Part shown: positions 47,995 through 60,105 of the stretch, piece by piece
Position numbering within the stretch: the stretch's first letter is position 1
How the letters are laid out: each line of letters starts with the position of its first letter
Assembly (NCBI GenBank): GCA_000497125.2
Contig: CM035322.1
Location: forward strand, 380,001-444,000
Length of the DNA stretch: 64,000 bases
Origin: Spironucleus salmonicida
Taxonomy: Eukaryota > Fornicata > Diplomonadida > Hexamitidae
Direction: 5' to 3'
Program-made: the position numbers and the translations under genes
The notes under the pieces: generated by a model
The model's input: the letters and a program-made list of their open reading frames with translations, nothing else
What the model was told of the DNA's origin: nothing
Databases searched by the model: none

Positions 47995-49386
47995 ATGACT
48001 ACACGTGAAATTGGAAAATATATTAACACCCTTAAACGAATCACAAATTTTACTTTATAAGAGTTAACTAGTATTTAAAATTATCTTATAAATAAGGAGT
48101 ATACAAAGTTTATGATTGAAATTTTAACTAAAATTACTTCAACAAAAAATGATCTATTATTATTTGACTCTTTTTACTTTTTGTTAGGAGAAAATGTACC
48201 ATTTATCAACATTTTTATGTTAGAGACTAAACTTAAGGCAATAGATATTCCTATTTTAGACAAAATCAGAATCTTCTAGGACTTCCAATAACAACTAGAC
48301 AAAAATGAATACTATACGCTTTCTTATATTTATCTTTCATCCGTACTATAATTACAACTAGATAAAATTAATATTCAAAAAGTTTCAAACGTTCGCACTC
48401 TTGCATAAGTGCCAAAGTCTGTTTTGGATCTCTACGTATTTTAAAAATAAATCTACTAGTAAGCCATCATAAAATCAGAAGAAATTGATATGGACTTTTT
48501 ACGCGATTTAAGGCTAAAACAAGCTTCAGAATCAGTATATGTGGATGTATAGATACTTTAAAATGCTCTTTTCCTACTAGATTTCACCTGGGACGTCTAT
48601 TTTCTGAAACCTATTAACGAGAAGGTTCTCCTTATGAATTTTTCACCATAGCCCCTAAAACCAGCATTTCAAGTATTTATACACGAAAAGCAGCTTATTA
48701 TCGCCATCCGCGGTACAACAAACCTCGCAGATCACTTCACAAACGCATAGAGCGATTCGATCAAAATTCAAATTTCTGGTGATGACGTCTACTTCCACTC
48801 GGGTTTCTACAAGGCAGCGCACTTTATCATGTCGAATGTGCTGGTCCTAGCGCACTATCTGGTGAAACGTGGGTTTGCGGAGCAGCTCACTTTCGCAGGA
48901 CATTCGCAGGGTGCTGCGGTAGGATGCATCTGCACGGCGCTAGCGCAGAAGGCTGGATTCGATGCTTAGTGCGTTGGATTCGCTACGCCTCCGTGCTGCA
49001 GCGCCACCATAGCTAATTGCTGCAATTTCGTGTTGGAAAATGACCCCATTCCGCGAATGTCAAACTTCTACCAAAAGACTGAAATTGTGAACAAAATCAC
49101 CAAAAATGAATTTTCTCCAGAGGAAATTGGGGTGTTTATTCAACAGTCTAGTTTGCGAGCGGTGGATGACTTCTTTGTTCCTGGAGACGTTATTTACATC
49201 AAGAACGGTTAGTTTCACCGCTCTAGCAGGTTCGGCATTAATATCGGCGATATTCAGTGGACCAACTTCCAATTCCATAAGTTAGAGGGTTATCGGGACG
49301 CGCTGAGGGACATCTTAGGCGAGGCTAGCCAGAGCGTTGAGGTTGTGTAGTGGCAAGTCCCGGGGCCAAAAGATGACGATAAATGA
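47995..49386 (+). CDS. Class 3 lipase
   Basis: 463 residues. The C-terminal half is the lipase: IAIRGTTNLADHF (oxyanion region), the nucleophile elbow FAGHSQGAAVGC (Ser about residue 303), a FATPPCCS-like strand, and a catalytic Asp candidate in DDFFVPGDVIYIKNG. The N-terminal 200 residues are helical and of unknown role. It likely hydrolyses acylglycerols. The first 560 bp is about 17-25% G+C while the lipase half reaches about 60%, a sharp change in one frame. A 5-codon upstream ORF (ATG at 47984) ends by overlapping this start codon. Confidence 0.88.
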
Positions 49387-49539
49387 GACTAATGGGGAAA
49401 ATTAGTGATATATTTGTTCAATTCAATTATTTAATAGTTGTTAAATTAAAAAAGTCCAAAGGTTTTAGTAGTATACAAAATTAATTATACGATAATTGTA
49501 TATTATAAATGGTAATTAAACAATTTCTTTTCTTTGAAA

Positions 49540-50559
49540 ATGAAAAGTTCTGATTACGACTTTGAGTTACCTAGAATTTATGAATTTCTTCAAAATTCTA
49601 AGGTGGTAGCATTATAATTCCCGGAAGGATTATTATCGTTTGCTGAAGAAATTGCGTTGAAAATAGAGGATCAACTTGATATTCTAACAATCGTTATTGC
49701 TGATGTTGCTTATGGGGCCTGTAATGCCGATTTTTCACTCATTAAGGAGATGTAATGTGATTCCTTTATTCATTTTGGGCATTCTGAATTAGTTAAAGGT
49801 TATTTGCCTTCACTATATATTCCATGCAAAAGAACTGATTCTGATGTAGTATAGCTCTGTTAAAAAGTAAACAATTACTGTGAAGAAAATAATTATAAGA
49901 ACATTGCATTAACCACTACTTCTTAAACGTTTCATTTTTTGCCTGAAATGTTGAAATTACTAAAGTAAAATATTACTTTCAGCGATTTCCCCGCTTTGAA
50001 TAAGTCAGAAACCCTTGGATGCACCTGTAAAACCTTTGGAAGCGTTGATGCTATTTTTTCAATTGTTGATGGAATTTTTCATGCCGAAGGCGCAGTTGCA
50101 ATGAATAAAAATATACCAGTTTTTAGAGTTGATCCTAGGAGTTTAGAAATAGATAGAGAAGGGTAAGATGTTGAAGCAAGATTAGAAAAAAGAGAACAAT
50201 TGGTAGACAAAATCAGAGGATTACAGGATTCTATTTGCTTCGTCTTAGGTACAATGGGTGGATAAGGAAGTATAACATTATTGTAGAAATATGTTAAATT
50301 AGCCGAGTAAAAATTCAGGAAGGTTTATAAAATGATGGTTCCTGAAGTTTATCCCTAAGCATTAAATATTCCTAAATGTTAAATTTATGTTTAAATGGCA
50401 TGTCCAAGACTCACCATTGATTGGGGTGAATACTACGGAAATGTCATTAATACAGTAGAATTTGAAAAACTTTTGTGTCCTGATATTGAAGATTATCCGT
50501 TTTTAAATTTTTGCGGTACTAAAGAAGTTGGAAGTCACTTAAATACCTGGAATTAATGA
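49540..50559 (+). CDS. DPH1: Diphthamide biosynthesis protein DPH1
   Basis: 339 residues. VALQFPEGLLSFA, ADVAYGACNADF, FIHFGHSEL, LGCTCKTF and QMACPRLTIDWGEYY place three cluster-binding cysteines (about residues 60, 162 and 288) as in DPH1. The protein transfers the aminocarboxypropyl group from SAM to the eEF2 histidine using a 4Fe-4S cluster. The length is typical. A 15-codon upstream frame beginning at 49509 overlaps the start and may be fortuitous. Confidence 0.92.
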
Positions 50560-50631
50560 TTTTCATTATATGCTATTATATAATTCTGTATAATATATTT
50601 GTAATATAAACTGAACTTACTAACCTTAGTA

Positions 50632-51123
50632 ATGGAAAAAAGATTATTTGGACCCGGCTTTAAATCTATTTCCTACAATCGTCGGCAAGATATACCACTT
50701 TAGATTCTATCGACAATCTCCATTTTTCTAACTCCCAAACTACATAGGGCTAAAGAATCTAAGCTGAACTATAATTTAGTTACAGACTATGGTATTTTTA
50801 TAATATCACCAACTGGAAGTATTCACGATTTTTATACTGATAATAAATAGTTATATAATGAATTAGAAACAGCAAAATTATAATATAACACCCTCTAGTC
50901 TCATATTTCATTATATGCTAAATCATCTATAGATTAACTTAACTAAATATTTGAAGCATTGATGTAAGAAAATATTAAGCAATTTCCTTTTCTCAAAAAA
51001 TTTGGTTCATTTTTATCAAATTTAAGTAATGTTCTTAGTATTACCCTAATATCTTCCATAATAAGTATTGGCATTATTTTTATATGCTGTTCTATTTCGA
51101 TTACACTGTATCTCATAATGTGA
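50632..51123 (+). CDS. Tail-anchored hypothetical protein
   Basis: 163 residues. A soluble helical part is followed by a C-terminal hydrophobic stretch of about 30 residues (VLSITLISSIISIGIIFICC and onward) that reaches the end, as in tail-anchored proteins. A Leu/Gln-rich helix in the middle (around LETAKLQYNTLQSHI) recalls SNARE-like proteins, but the pattern is weak. Confidence 0.6.
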
Positions 51124-51491
51124 TATTTTATTTTTATTTAATTTTACATTAAACACCAAATACCACTAATCGCTTTCTTGTATATTTACACTCTTGATAT
51201 TATGTACAGAAACTTATTACAAATTTATTTATGTTTATAAATAAAACTATAATAACTATCTAACTGTTTAAAATTAATTAATATAAGTTTTTTTATTTAT
51301 CTCCTAAATAGTAAAAAAAACTAAGCTTAGAATATAAGCTTTACTCTTATTATATTATGCTATAAATATTAATATCTTGAAAGATTCTTTAAATATCTTT
51401 ATATAATATATTGTTAGTAATTAGAAGTGTTGGTAAAACACTAACGAATAATAGTGCAAGTATATCTTGAATACATTTAAAGCTGTAATTA
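51124..51491. other. Convergent intergenic region with two hairpins
   Basis: 368 bp between two converging genes. I see no ORF. It holds two inverted repeats: 51323-51341 (aagctta and taagctt, 7-bp stem) and 51426-51442 (agtgtt and aacact, 6-bp stem). They may mark transcript 3' ends. Confidence 0.45.
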
Positions 51492-54032
51492 TCACTCTTT
51501 AATGTCTAATCCACTTAATTAACTCACCGCACATCGAAAACCATAACTGAACTAAATTTACTCGTACTAATCTTTATAACTTTTCTATTTATGAATCTAA
51601 GACTAAGGTAATGTAGTATTCTAATAACCCCACCCAGAGTCAATTCCTACACTGCCAACTAAACTACAAAAAGGCCAGTTTTTACCTTCTTACATAATTT
51701 TCTTGCTTTCAACCCTAGGTTTTAAATTCAAAGGCGCTAGATTCTTTAAAAACTCAATAAGCTCGCTGCAAATGAATCTAACTAATTCTGGGTCAACCCT
51801 ACAATGCAATAATTCTTCAATAGGAGGATCTATGTGTCCTCTAAAAGCATTAACCAAAAGTTATATTTTGTCGCTTATCTATTTAACTTCACCTCGAAAT
51901 GCAAAATTCGCATATTTTGCCAATTCAATCACATTAACGTCAATAAATTAAGCAAGCGCCTCATCTATATCTCTGTATGTAGATTTCTGAATTAACTTCA
52001 TAGAAGCCTCATAAAACTCATTCAATGATATATTTTCACCCCATGACAATCTATTAAATACAGGATTTTACTAAATCAATCGCAAGCATAATTTCTTAAT
52101 TTCATATGAACTAAATTCCTCCAGACCTATAGCAGCACCCTATAATGTACCAGATAACGAACTAAAAGTCGTAATTAATATTTTTTCTAAAGTAACATCG
52201 TATATATTCCGAAGTAATGGGGAATATATCTGAAAAGGCAGAAAATTAGGATAAAGATGTGGTCCTGTAAAAATTACTAATTAAGCATCAAGTAATGTCT
52301 TTGTCTAATTCTCGAGAATTAACTTAACCTATCGAGCCTGTGAATTACCAGGCTCGATTTCACACTAATAGTTATAGTAAGAATATGCTCTTTAAATAGC
52401 AAAATAGTTGAAACTATTCATAAAGATGGAATCATTCTCAAATTCTTTCACAAACTTCAGAATTGAAGATTCAGATTGTAAAATACCACTTTGTTATAAA
52501 TTTTAGAATATAACAGGGAGGAACTCATTACCAATAGTTATCGTTGAATCATAGTTTTGACAAATCCCTAGACCTCCAGGTTCTATTCCAAATTGTTAAG
52601 CCGGAATGACAGGAAAGTGAAATTTTAAATTTTCGTTTAAAAACGAAATTAATTCACTTTAATTTAAGATTTTTGTTTTATAAAATGTATTTTTGCTCAT
52701 CAAGATGTCAAAAAATGAAATTAAAAACGCATTTTTACCTAGAACTTACTGATTTTGGTTATAGTTTTTAGTATAATTTAACCATTTTTTACTATCACAA
52801 ATGAGTTGAATTTGCTCAATTACATCATTAAAATGTGTCAAAAACAACCCTAATTCACTTGTTTCCTTGACAACACTATAACTATGAAATAAAGTAATCT
52901 CCTCGTTAGCACCTAGATCTCGTGATCCGTGTATTTGAAAACGAACTTAACCTCCAATGCCTACTGATTTCACGTAGCAACTTGATTAATTTATGTTTGA
53001 ATTGAAGCGTAAAAAACGTGAAATTGTGCCATAAAAACGTTAGTCAACTATCGCTTAAAATGGTGGGAAATAAATGAGGTATTTTGTTTCTTCAACAATA
53101 TCAAAAACTGATACAAAACCATTTTATTTTAGTTTTATAAGTAGTCGTTGATAAATTGATTAGAAAATAACCTCTTTTGGAACATAACACCCTGTCAAAT
53201 CGATAATTCCGTGATGTTATGCAACTGGTTTTTTAGTACGTAAATACCATTATTATGTCTTTTAGAGTAAACAATCATTAAAATCTTCTAGAATTTCATC
53301 ATGGACATTACGACGCGCTAAAATAAGATCAGGTGCATCAAAACTGTCATTTGAAAATCCAATATCAATTTAACTCTAAGACCATTTGAAAGTATTCACT
53401 GTGTTAATTTAGTGTTTAACCAGTTTGGCCATAGGTGCGGCAAAAATTAAGTTCAAACTAGGATGAATTTACGGCAAAATTACTTTTGTATACTCTAATT
53501 ATTATACATCAAAGTTGATATATTCGATATTTGGCTCTAAAATTTATGTGTAGCAGTGTTTATATTCATTAATTTATACTTAATATGCAGTATGCGAGTC
53601 TTCTCTAAATTTATTCAGCTTTGAGGAAAATGCGACCCCTAGAGGGTGACTGCCATGATAAGGTGATTTTATCTATATTCTAACCTTTTATTACTATGAT
53701 AATGTAGTTTATTTGTTTGAAACTGGTTTTATCATTTTTATCCATTTTTATACTTACACACACTTTTCATGGGATTGTGTGTCCGAAACGTATTTTTATA
53801 CTTCAAAAATAATAGAATCTTAGCTTATTTTACATATTCTTGATAGGAGTTAGATAACTTCAGTGAGAACCAATTGGTTCAAAGTGAAATTAGGGTCTGC
53901 TAGAAAAATCTACTAAAGTGCAACTTAGGGATCTACCTACTAGTTATATCTAATGATATCAACAAGTGGCTGAAGTAGTTTAAATGTATCAACCGAAACG
54001 TCTACGTCCCAAATTTTTTTATATTTTGACAT
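51492..54032 (-). CDS. Divergent SET-domain protein
   Basis: 846 residues. After a helical N-terminus, the segment YHGSHPLGVAFSSK resembles the SET N-terminal G-x-G-V-x-A strand. Further on, FYGTISRFLRFNSNINQSS corresponds to the SET I..F.NHS.N.N motif and GSRDLGANEEITLFHSY to the final RDI..GEE.T..Y strand. The N-H-S triad is altered (RFNSN), so activity is uncertain. About 350 helical residues follow, ending in a YGFRCAVS tail. The start at 54032 was preferred; an in-frame ATG at 54071 would overlap the upstream gene's TGA. Confidence 0.72.
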
Positions 54033-54067
54033 ATAAAAGAAATGGTCAAATGAAATTATATTATCTA

Positions 54068-55270
54068 TCATATAATATGGATTAATACTTCTTCTTTAGT
54101 TTTTGGTGGAAAATTTAATTTATAGTCGATAAGAAGCTGTGGTAAATCTTCGTTATTTAAATTGTAAAAGTCATTAATGAATGTTTTATATAATATAAGA
54201 TATTTTGTTTTAAGGTAAACATTTATTGAAGACTCAAATTTTAGTTTTATAAGTTGCTGATTTATATAATATTTACAAAAACTTACTTAAGTAGACTACG
54301 ATAGTTTTTTGTCAGGAATGTAGTTAAAAATTCCTTGAAATAGTAACACAGTTGACTGTAATATTTAAAATTATTCCCTTAATTACGTCTATTTTCTAAA
54401 ATCAAAGATATCGAAATCTTCTTGTTACATATGAAGAATTTATTACTCATTGTTTTATTAGTATAAATAAGGTATTATTAAAATATTATTTCTAATTCCG
54501 TTAAACTTCATAAGATAAAGGTACTAGCTTTGAAAGTTGAAACAGTTTGTTTATTAAAAAATGAATTATTATTTATACAAAATTAATTGGAACAATATCG
54601 GAGGTGCGATATCAATTGATAAATTTAAGTATTGAAATGCATTTTATAGCTATAGTTGATCTGAATTTTAGGCTTTTTTGCTTGTAAATTGTTTTTAGTA
54701 AATATTTTAGAATAAAATATTAAAAATCTAATGAAATTTGTTTACTTATTACTCTGAAACAAAGTTTCCAATTTCATATAATAATTCTTATAATTTAAAA
54801 TCTACATAAACAAGTATTCCATGTGGATTTACGAAAAAAGTACGTTGATTAATATAACATGGTACTTGTTTTAATACAATTGTTTCCCCAAAAAATAAAT
54901 GAAAAACTGACTTTTCTAATACTATTTTGTCTATTGAATAATATTTATTTAAGATGTTCATTGGTATATTATAAATAATAATATCAAATGAATAACTTAA
55001 TTATTGATGTACATCTTAAATATCTTGTAGTAATTTGAAAGAACCTTTTTCTTATAACAATTTTTAGGAAATAATTATTGAATCACGCTTATTTGCTAAT
55101 TCAGTATTTAATATATATCGGTTATCATCTATTTATAAGAGGTATGTTCTATCAGGATATAATTATAAGCAGTTAAAGGATGATACCTAAAACAAACAAC
55201 TACTTGATAAAATAATCTTACTATTATTAATTTCATAAATATTAATTTATTTAATTTTATATTGTATCAT
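54068..55270 (-). CDS. Hypothetical protein, 400 residues
   Basis: 400 residues. Blocks with real-protein character include FHLFFGETIVLKQVPCYINQ, FFVNPHGILVYVDFKLQELL and LNLSIDIAPPILFQLIL, and the C-terminus NEDLPQLLIDYKLNFPPKTK is well structured. A second, shorter open frame (ATG near 54470) overlaps the 3' half, but its translation is low-complexity and was rejected. The stop TGA overlaps a possible upstream ATG of the SET gene as ATGA. Family not recognised. Confidence 0.7.
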
Positions 55271-55358
55271 TTATGTTTATAGTTGATACTATAATGTAGG
55301 AGATATGATAGAAGCTTTAGACTCAACTTTATTAAATTGTTATCTTAATAAATTTATC

Positions 55359-55736
55359 TCAGTATTAATCAAATGACCATAAGCAAAATCGTAAAACTGC
55401 TATAAAGAATAAAATTTAATTTATTTAGCTTTTATTAATTGATTCTAATACTAAATATCGGTAAAGAGCAACTTTAACTGTTTCATAAATGACAATAAAT
55501 CCAGTTTCGATTAAAATTATAAAATAAAGTCCTAATTTTTATATTACCCTATGAATAATAATTTACTAAGTAAATAATTTAAGTTAAAATATAATTATAA
55601 CCCTACAACTTCTTTTTATATTTGATTTATTTTTATTAATAAGGATTTTGTATTAAAAATAACATAACACTAAATATTTTTAAGATTATTGATAAACATA
55701 CATTTCATAAATAAAATATCCTAATAAATATACCAT
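55359..55736 (-). CDS. Hypothetical membrane protein, 125 residues
   Basis: 125 residues with hydrophobic segments near the N-terminus, around residue 70 (LGLYFIILIETGFIVIYE) and near the C-terminus (ILFFIAVLRFCLW). It starts only 9 bp after the stop of the upstream same-strand gene. The polarity pattern supports a gene but the small size leaves doubt. Confidence 0.48.
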
Positions 55737-55745
55737 ATAATATAA

Positions 55746-56459
55746 TCATTCAGAATTTTATTAATATAATAACTGCTTACTTTGTTCTAATACCGACTAA
55801 AACTCCGATAAACATTCTTATCTATGTACTAAATCTTTATTAATATTAATTAAAAAGTTATCATCTGCGTTATAAGGCTCATACATTTTGTAATATTTGT
55901 ACTTAATGGTCACCGTGGCTATAATAATCGCCAAAATAATAAGCGATGGTAATGTAAATTGTTAGTTTGTAAATACTATGTATTAATTACCTTAATATAA
56001 TAATAAACCATCGTTTCGTTATATTGTAATGTGCTGTTACTTTTTTATTTATTATAAAAGTTTTTAATTATTTATTAATGAATCTATATCAAAAACTTAA
56101 TTTTAAACCATAAGTTTACAAGTATTTTTGCACTATTTTTAATAGGCACTATCTAAATGTAAGGTTTTTAATTTTTTAATAAAAATTGGGTTAGATATAA
56201 GATGAAATTTATAATAAAAACTTTAGCTATTTACAATTATACTATAGGATTATCTTACTAAATATTTTACCTAAGGTAGATTTGTAATATCACATTCAAT
56301 TATTCCTAGAGTATTCCTTTCACATATAAATTAAACCTTACCTATACTTATAATGTATTACTATTCTTAATCATCATATAGATTTTATATGTATAACTTA
56401 TACCCTATCTCAGTAATTTATAACTTGCTACTTGACAATTTGTCAATAAAGATTGCCAT
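55746..56459 (-). CDS. Single-pass membrane protein
   Basis: 237 residues. About 160 residues of polar, strand-rich sequence precede one transmembrane helix (LPSLIILAIIIATVTIKYKY) and a 55-residue acidic C-terminal tail. No N-terminal signal peptide is evident, so topology is unclear. The ATG chosen is the first in frame and the frame passes many TAA/TAG codons. No family recognised. Confidence 0.64.
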
Positions 56460-56540
56460 ATAGTTAATAAAAAAATAAGTTATCATTTTAAAAAATTATA
56501 TTATATTATATTTTATATATACTGTATATAAAATAAAATC

Positions 56541-59033
56541 TCAATCCCTTGTCCTTCTTACTAATTCATATAATCTTCTTGCCTCACCAATTCTGGTTCT
56601 GAGTTCATCAAATCTAAAGTTAGCCTATTTTAAATAGGTACTCGGATAAACTAGTAGTTCTCTTCTGTTACTTAGTATGCTAACTGTTTTATGAGCAATA
56701 ATAATCTTAATGTGATCTGGATAATTAACTTAGAAAACTTTAGAATTATATAAAATACAAAGTGTTCCGCTTTATTCGTTTAAGTGATATCTTTTGATAT
56801 AAAGCTAAGGGAATGTCAAAAGGTTGACAACTTTGCCTACCAGTATCTCTGACATCTATTTAACTGTAAATGGATTTGTCTTAACATTACAAACTTTTTA
56901 AACATTTGAAACATAATCTGTTACAATTTTTTAAACAGCATCCTTTTATGTAGTACATGTCATCATCTTGATAGCGTAAGGAAGGTTAGGTAAATTAAGT
57001 TATAAAGGTTCATCAGTTAAATATTCATTAATATATTACTGCCTCTTTTTGTATCCATCGTTTATTTGATCAGGTGTAACATTTTTACCATAAACTCGGC
57101 TAGATTCATCATAAAAGTAATCGAAATATTTACTTATGAAATAATCGCTAGTTTCACGCTTCTCTGAAACAATAGGCTAAATACTTCTGTTTTCTAAATA
57201 TTCCTTGAAATACATAATAAGTTTATATTTCTTCTCAGATATAAACTCTTTAGCATGTTAAAATTTAATTCTTAATATAACTTACTATCTATCATTAGTA
57301 AGCTGCATTTCCTCTTTATTTTAAATTTGTACAGCATTCCTTTGATAGTTTTCAAAATTAAAAACATCAATATAATCTATATACTTGAGGTTTCCACTTA
57401 ATACAATAATTGACATATCATTAAACAAAACTCCCACACATCCATTACTTAATTAATAAGCAAAGCCATATCTATTAGAGAAATCTATCCAACTAAGGGT
57501 GAAGGTGTGGTTGTGAATTTAAAATGCGTCCCTGCATTAATTAAAGCTGGGAGATGCTGACATACATTTAAGCCACAAATCATATTCATTAAATACAATA
57601 GACTATATATCTGTAGGATAATTGTTTCTAAATTCTACTAATTTGTTCATATTTAACTCATCTGGCAACAAGTCTAGATATTACATAACTGGAGGAAATT
57701 CAATGGGATTTGGAAGCTTTATTGTAAAGCTAAGCAAGAAAAATGATGTAAATTTTTTGATTAATAAATCTTCGATATTGATACCTTTATTCATATTTTC
57801 TACAGTTTCTACTCGAGTCTCTTTGTTTGTAATTTCTTGTGTGACTTATTATTATTATGGTTTTTAATACACAATTTTTCCTTCTTTTAATTATTAAATT
57901 CGTACTGGAATTGGTTCCTCATATTAACAGAATTTAAGCATTTCTCTAGTATTCCAACGCTCAGCATTGAAATCAGCATCTCTACATTATAAAGGATATG
58001 CTTTAAGTTTTACTGCAGCTCCATCTTATAACCACTCATGTTACATAGCTTATTCAATAGTCATACGCTCATTTGGATCTGTAACAAGTAATTTACTAAT
58101 AAAATCAATCGCAAAATTTGAAACATTCGGATTAATTTTACTGTTAACTTAATATTCCCCTCTTACTATTTTTCTGTATGTATTTTAAATATTATTACTT
58201 TCAAAAGGGGGTCTTAAATATAATAAGGAATAAACTATACAGCCTAGTGACCACATATCTGAGGGATATGAATGGCCACTCTCAATAGCATTATAATCAG
58301 GCTTGCCTACATTACCTTATAACTTATAAACCAATTATTTACAAATTTCTTAGCATTCCGCATCAATATTCATATCACATTCTCTATTTATCTTAAGTCT
58401 TCTAAAAACATGAGAAACAATAGTTTCTGGCGGCAAAAAGTTTGGTGTTCCACAAAGTGTATAATGCATTTCATCATCAGCTTCTAACTAAACTGAAAGA
58501 CCAAAATCACCTATTTTGCATTATAAACATTAAGGTGGACGTTCTGCTCCTGGATCAATTTCTGGACATGGCAATATAGATAAAAATACATTTGATGATT
58601 TCATATCACGATGAATGATTTTATGTTGTTTCATATACTAATATGCTTGGCAAATTTCGTAGGTAATTCGCTAGACTTCTTCTTCTGTAAGGCCCTTTTA
58701 TCTTCTTCTAACTATATCAGATAATGTTCCACCATTACATAACTCCATAAGCATATAGTAATTTAAAGTATCTTTAAAAACATTATTAACACGTGCTATG
58801 TAGGGATGTATTAATTGTCTATGTATTTTAATTTCAGATGTAAATTTTTCAAAGAACTTCTTCTTTGTCAGTCTTGATTTCTAAGTTAGTTTACATGCAA
58901 AATTTTCCTACGAATACATATCAGTCACATGATACACTACAGCAAAACCACCTTTTCCCAGAACGTTATTTGTTTTGTAGTTCTTTCTATGGAATGCATC
59001 TTGTATAATCGCTGGAGCGCCTTGTAAGGACAT
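56541..59033 (-). CDS. PLK: Polo-like kinase
   Basis: 830 residues. The kinase domain has GKGGFAVVYHVTD, FACKL, IIHRDMKSSNVFL, KIGDFGLSVQ and the T-loop YTLCGTPNFLPPE (about residue 190), then PSDMWSLGCIVYSLL. Two polo boxes follow: box 1 around residue 510 (WIDFSNRYGFAYQLSNGCVG with FNDMSIIVL) and box 2 around 745-800 (LCILYNSKVFQVNYPDH). An extra 40-odd residues lie between PPE and SDMW, absent from usual PLKs. PLKs drive mitosis and basal-body duplication. Confidence 0.94.
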
Positions 59034-59365
59034 TAATTTTGGAGTGGTAAAATCGGAGTGGAATAATATATTATTATATAATATATATATTTAAGCATGA
59101 GAAAGATTATTCGTCTTTTTCATAAATATTTGGTAGTATATTTATTAATATATAGTATATACTCATTCAATTTTTAGAAATCTAAAATAACCAATACTTA
59201 TCAAACAATTATACTTTTTATTCTTAAAAATTATAAAATTTGTATATAGTCTCTATTAAGCCAGCATTAACGGTTATTTGAGACTATTCTCTTTAAGACA
59301 TGTAATTCACCTCATGTTGTATTTATTATATATAACATGTAATATTATTAATTACCCATTCCTTA
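59034..59365. promoter_or_regulatory. Divergent intergenic region between PLK and EIF1AD
   Basis: 332 bp, A+T-rich. Near the PLK start is the near-palindromic core aatatattattatataata, close to the promoter boxes elsewhere. An ORF starting at 59098 overlaps EIF1AD on the same strand and was not accepted. Confidence 0.45.
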
Positions 59366-59764
59366 ATGGCTTTTTCACGAATTGTCCGGGATTTAGAATA
59401 CCAAGAAGTTCCAGAAGTATTGGAATTGAACTAATATTTTTGCGTTAATATTCATCCAGTTGGTAATCTTCTTTTTCAAGTAAAGCCACTCTCAATAACT
59501 GAAACTTTTACAAATAATTTAACAGCTTAACTTCCAGCAAAATTTGACAAGAAGATTCTATTTGGGCGAGGAGATCTCTGTATTTGTACTTTCAACGACG
59601 GAGTAAGTTCTGATGAAATAGGCCGTATTGACATGCTTTTAACAAAAGAGAATTTGAAAGAATTAGTCAAAGATGGTAGAATTGCCCCTTCCGAAATTAA
59701 AGAAGAAGCTATATATAATAATTATATATTAGAAGATGTATAAAGTTCAGAAAGCTACTACTGA
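59366..59764 (+). CDS. EIF1AD: EIF1AD-like S1/OB-fold protein
   Basis: 132 residues. The OB-fold core, AQLPAKFDKKILFGRGDLCI followed by IGRIDMLLTKENLKELVKDG, matches the EIF1AD/eIF1A segment (lpsKyRknIWIkRGDfliV... kaEI..vL.kd.v..L...G) in order and spacing. The N-terminus before it is short. Such proteins relate to eIF1A; EIF1AD has nuclear and small-subunit maturation links. The C-terminus is acidic. Confidence 0.8.
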
Positions 59765-59785
59765 AGTGAATTTATAAATTTCAGC

Positions 59786-60037
59786 TCACATATCAACATC
59801 AAAACTTTCATTGTTAGCTTCATCATCTTATTCATCTGTATCATCGCAACAAATTGCCTGAGATGAAGCAGGACCACTTGGCATAACATCTGCAGCTGCC
59901 ATCAATTTCAATGATCTAATTTAGTCAGTTAGCTGCTTTTGCATATCCATAAGTTTCATAAAATCTCCTTTGCCTGAATCTATAGAACGCTTAACTTTAG
60001 CGAGCTCGGTCTCTAATTTTTCAATATCCTAACTCAT
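59786..60037 (-). CDS. Small coiled-coil/acidic protein, 83 residues
   Basis: 83 residues: a helix of about 45 residues (IEKLETELAKVKRSIDSGKG and KLMDMQKQLTDQI), then an acidic tail. It could be a coiled-coil subunit of a complex. No family recognised. Its stop lies 21 bp from the convergent EIF1AD stop. Confidence 0.6.
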
Positions 60038-60105
60038 ATTGATTTAGAAAAGGAAAATTTGTTTACAATAAAAATATACAATTATTATTAATTTATTTTT
60101 TAATC

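Noticed and set aside
54290-54480. Second open frame starting near 54470 inside the 400-residue gene
   Set aside because: Its translation is low-complexity, while the other frame runs from 55270 with protein-like blocks and ends precisely before the SET gene.
59098-59430. 111-codon ORF upstream of EIF1AD on the same strand
   Set aside because: It overlaps the EIF1AD start by 65 bp, has low-complexity A+T-driven composition, and frames of this length are common where TGA is the only stop.
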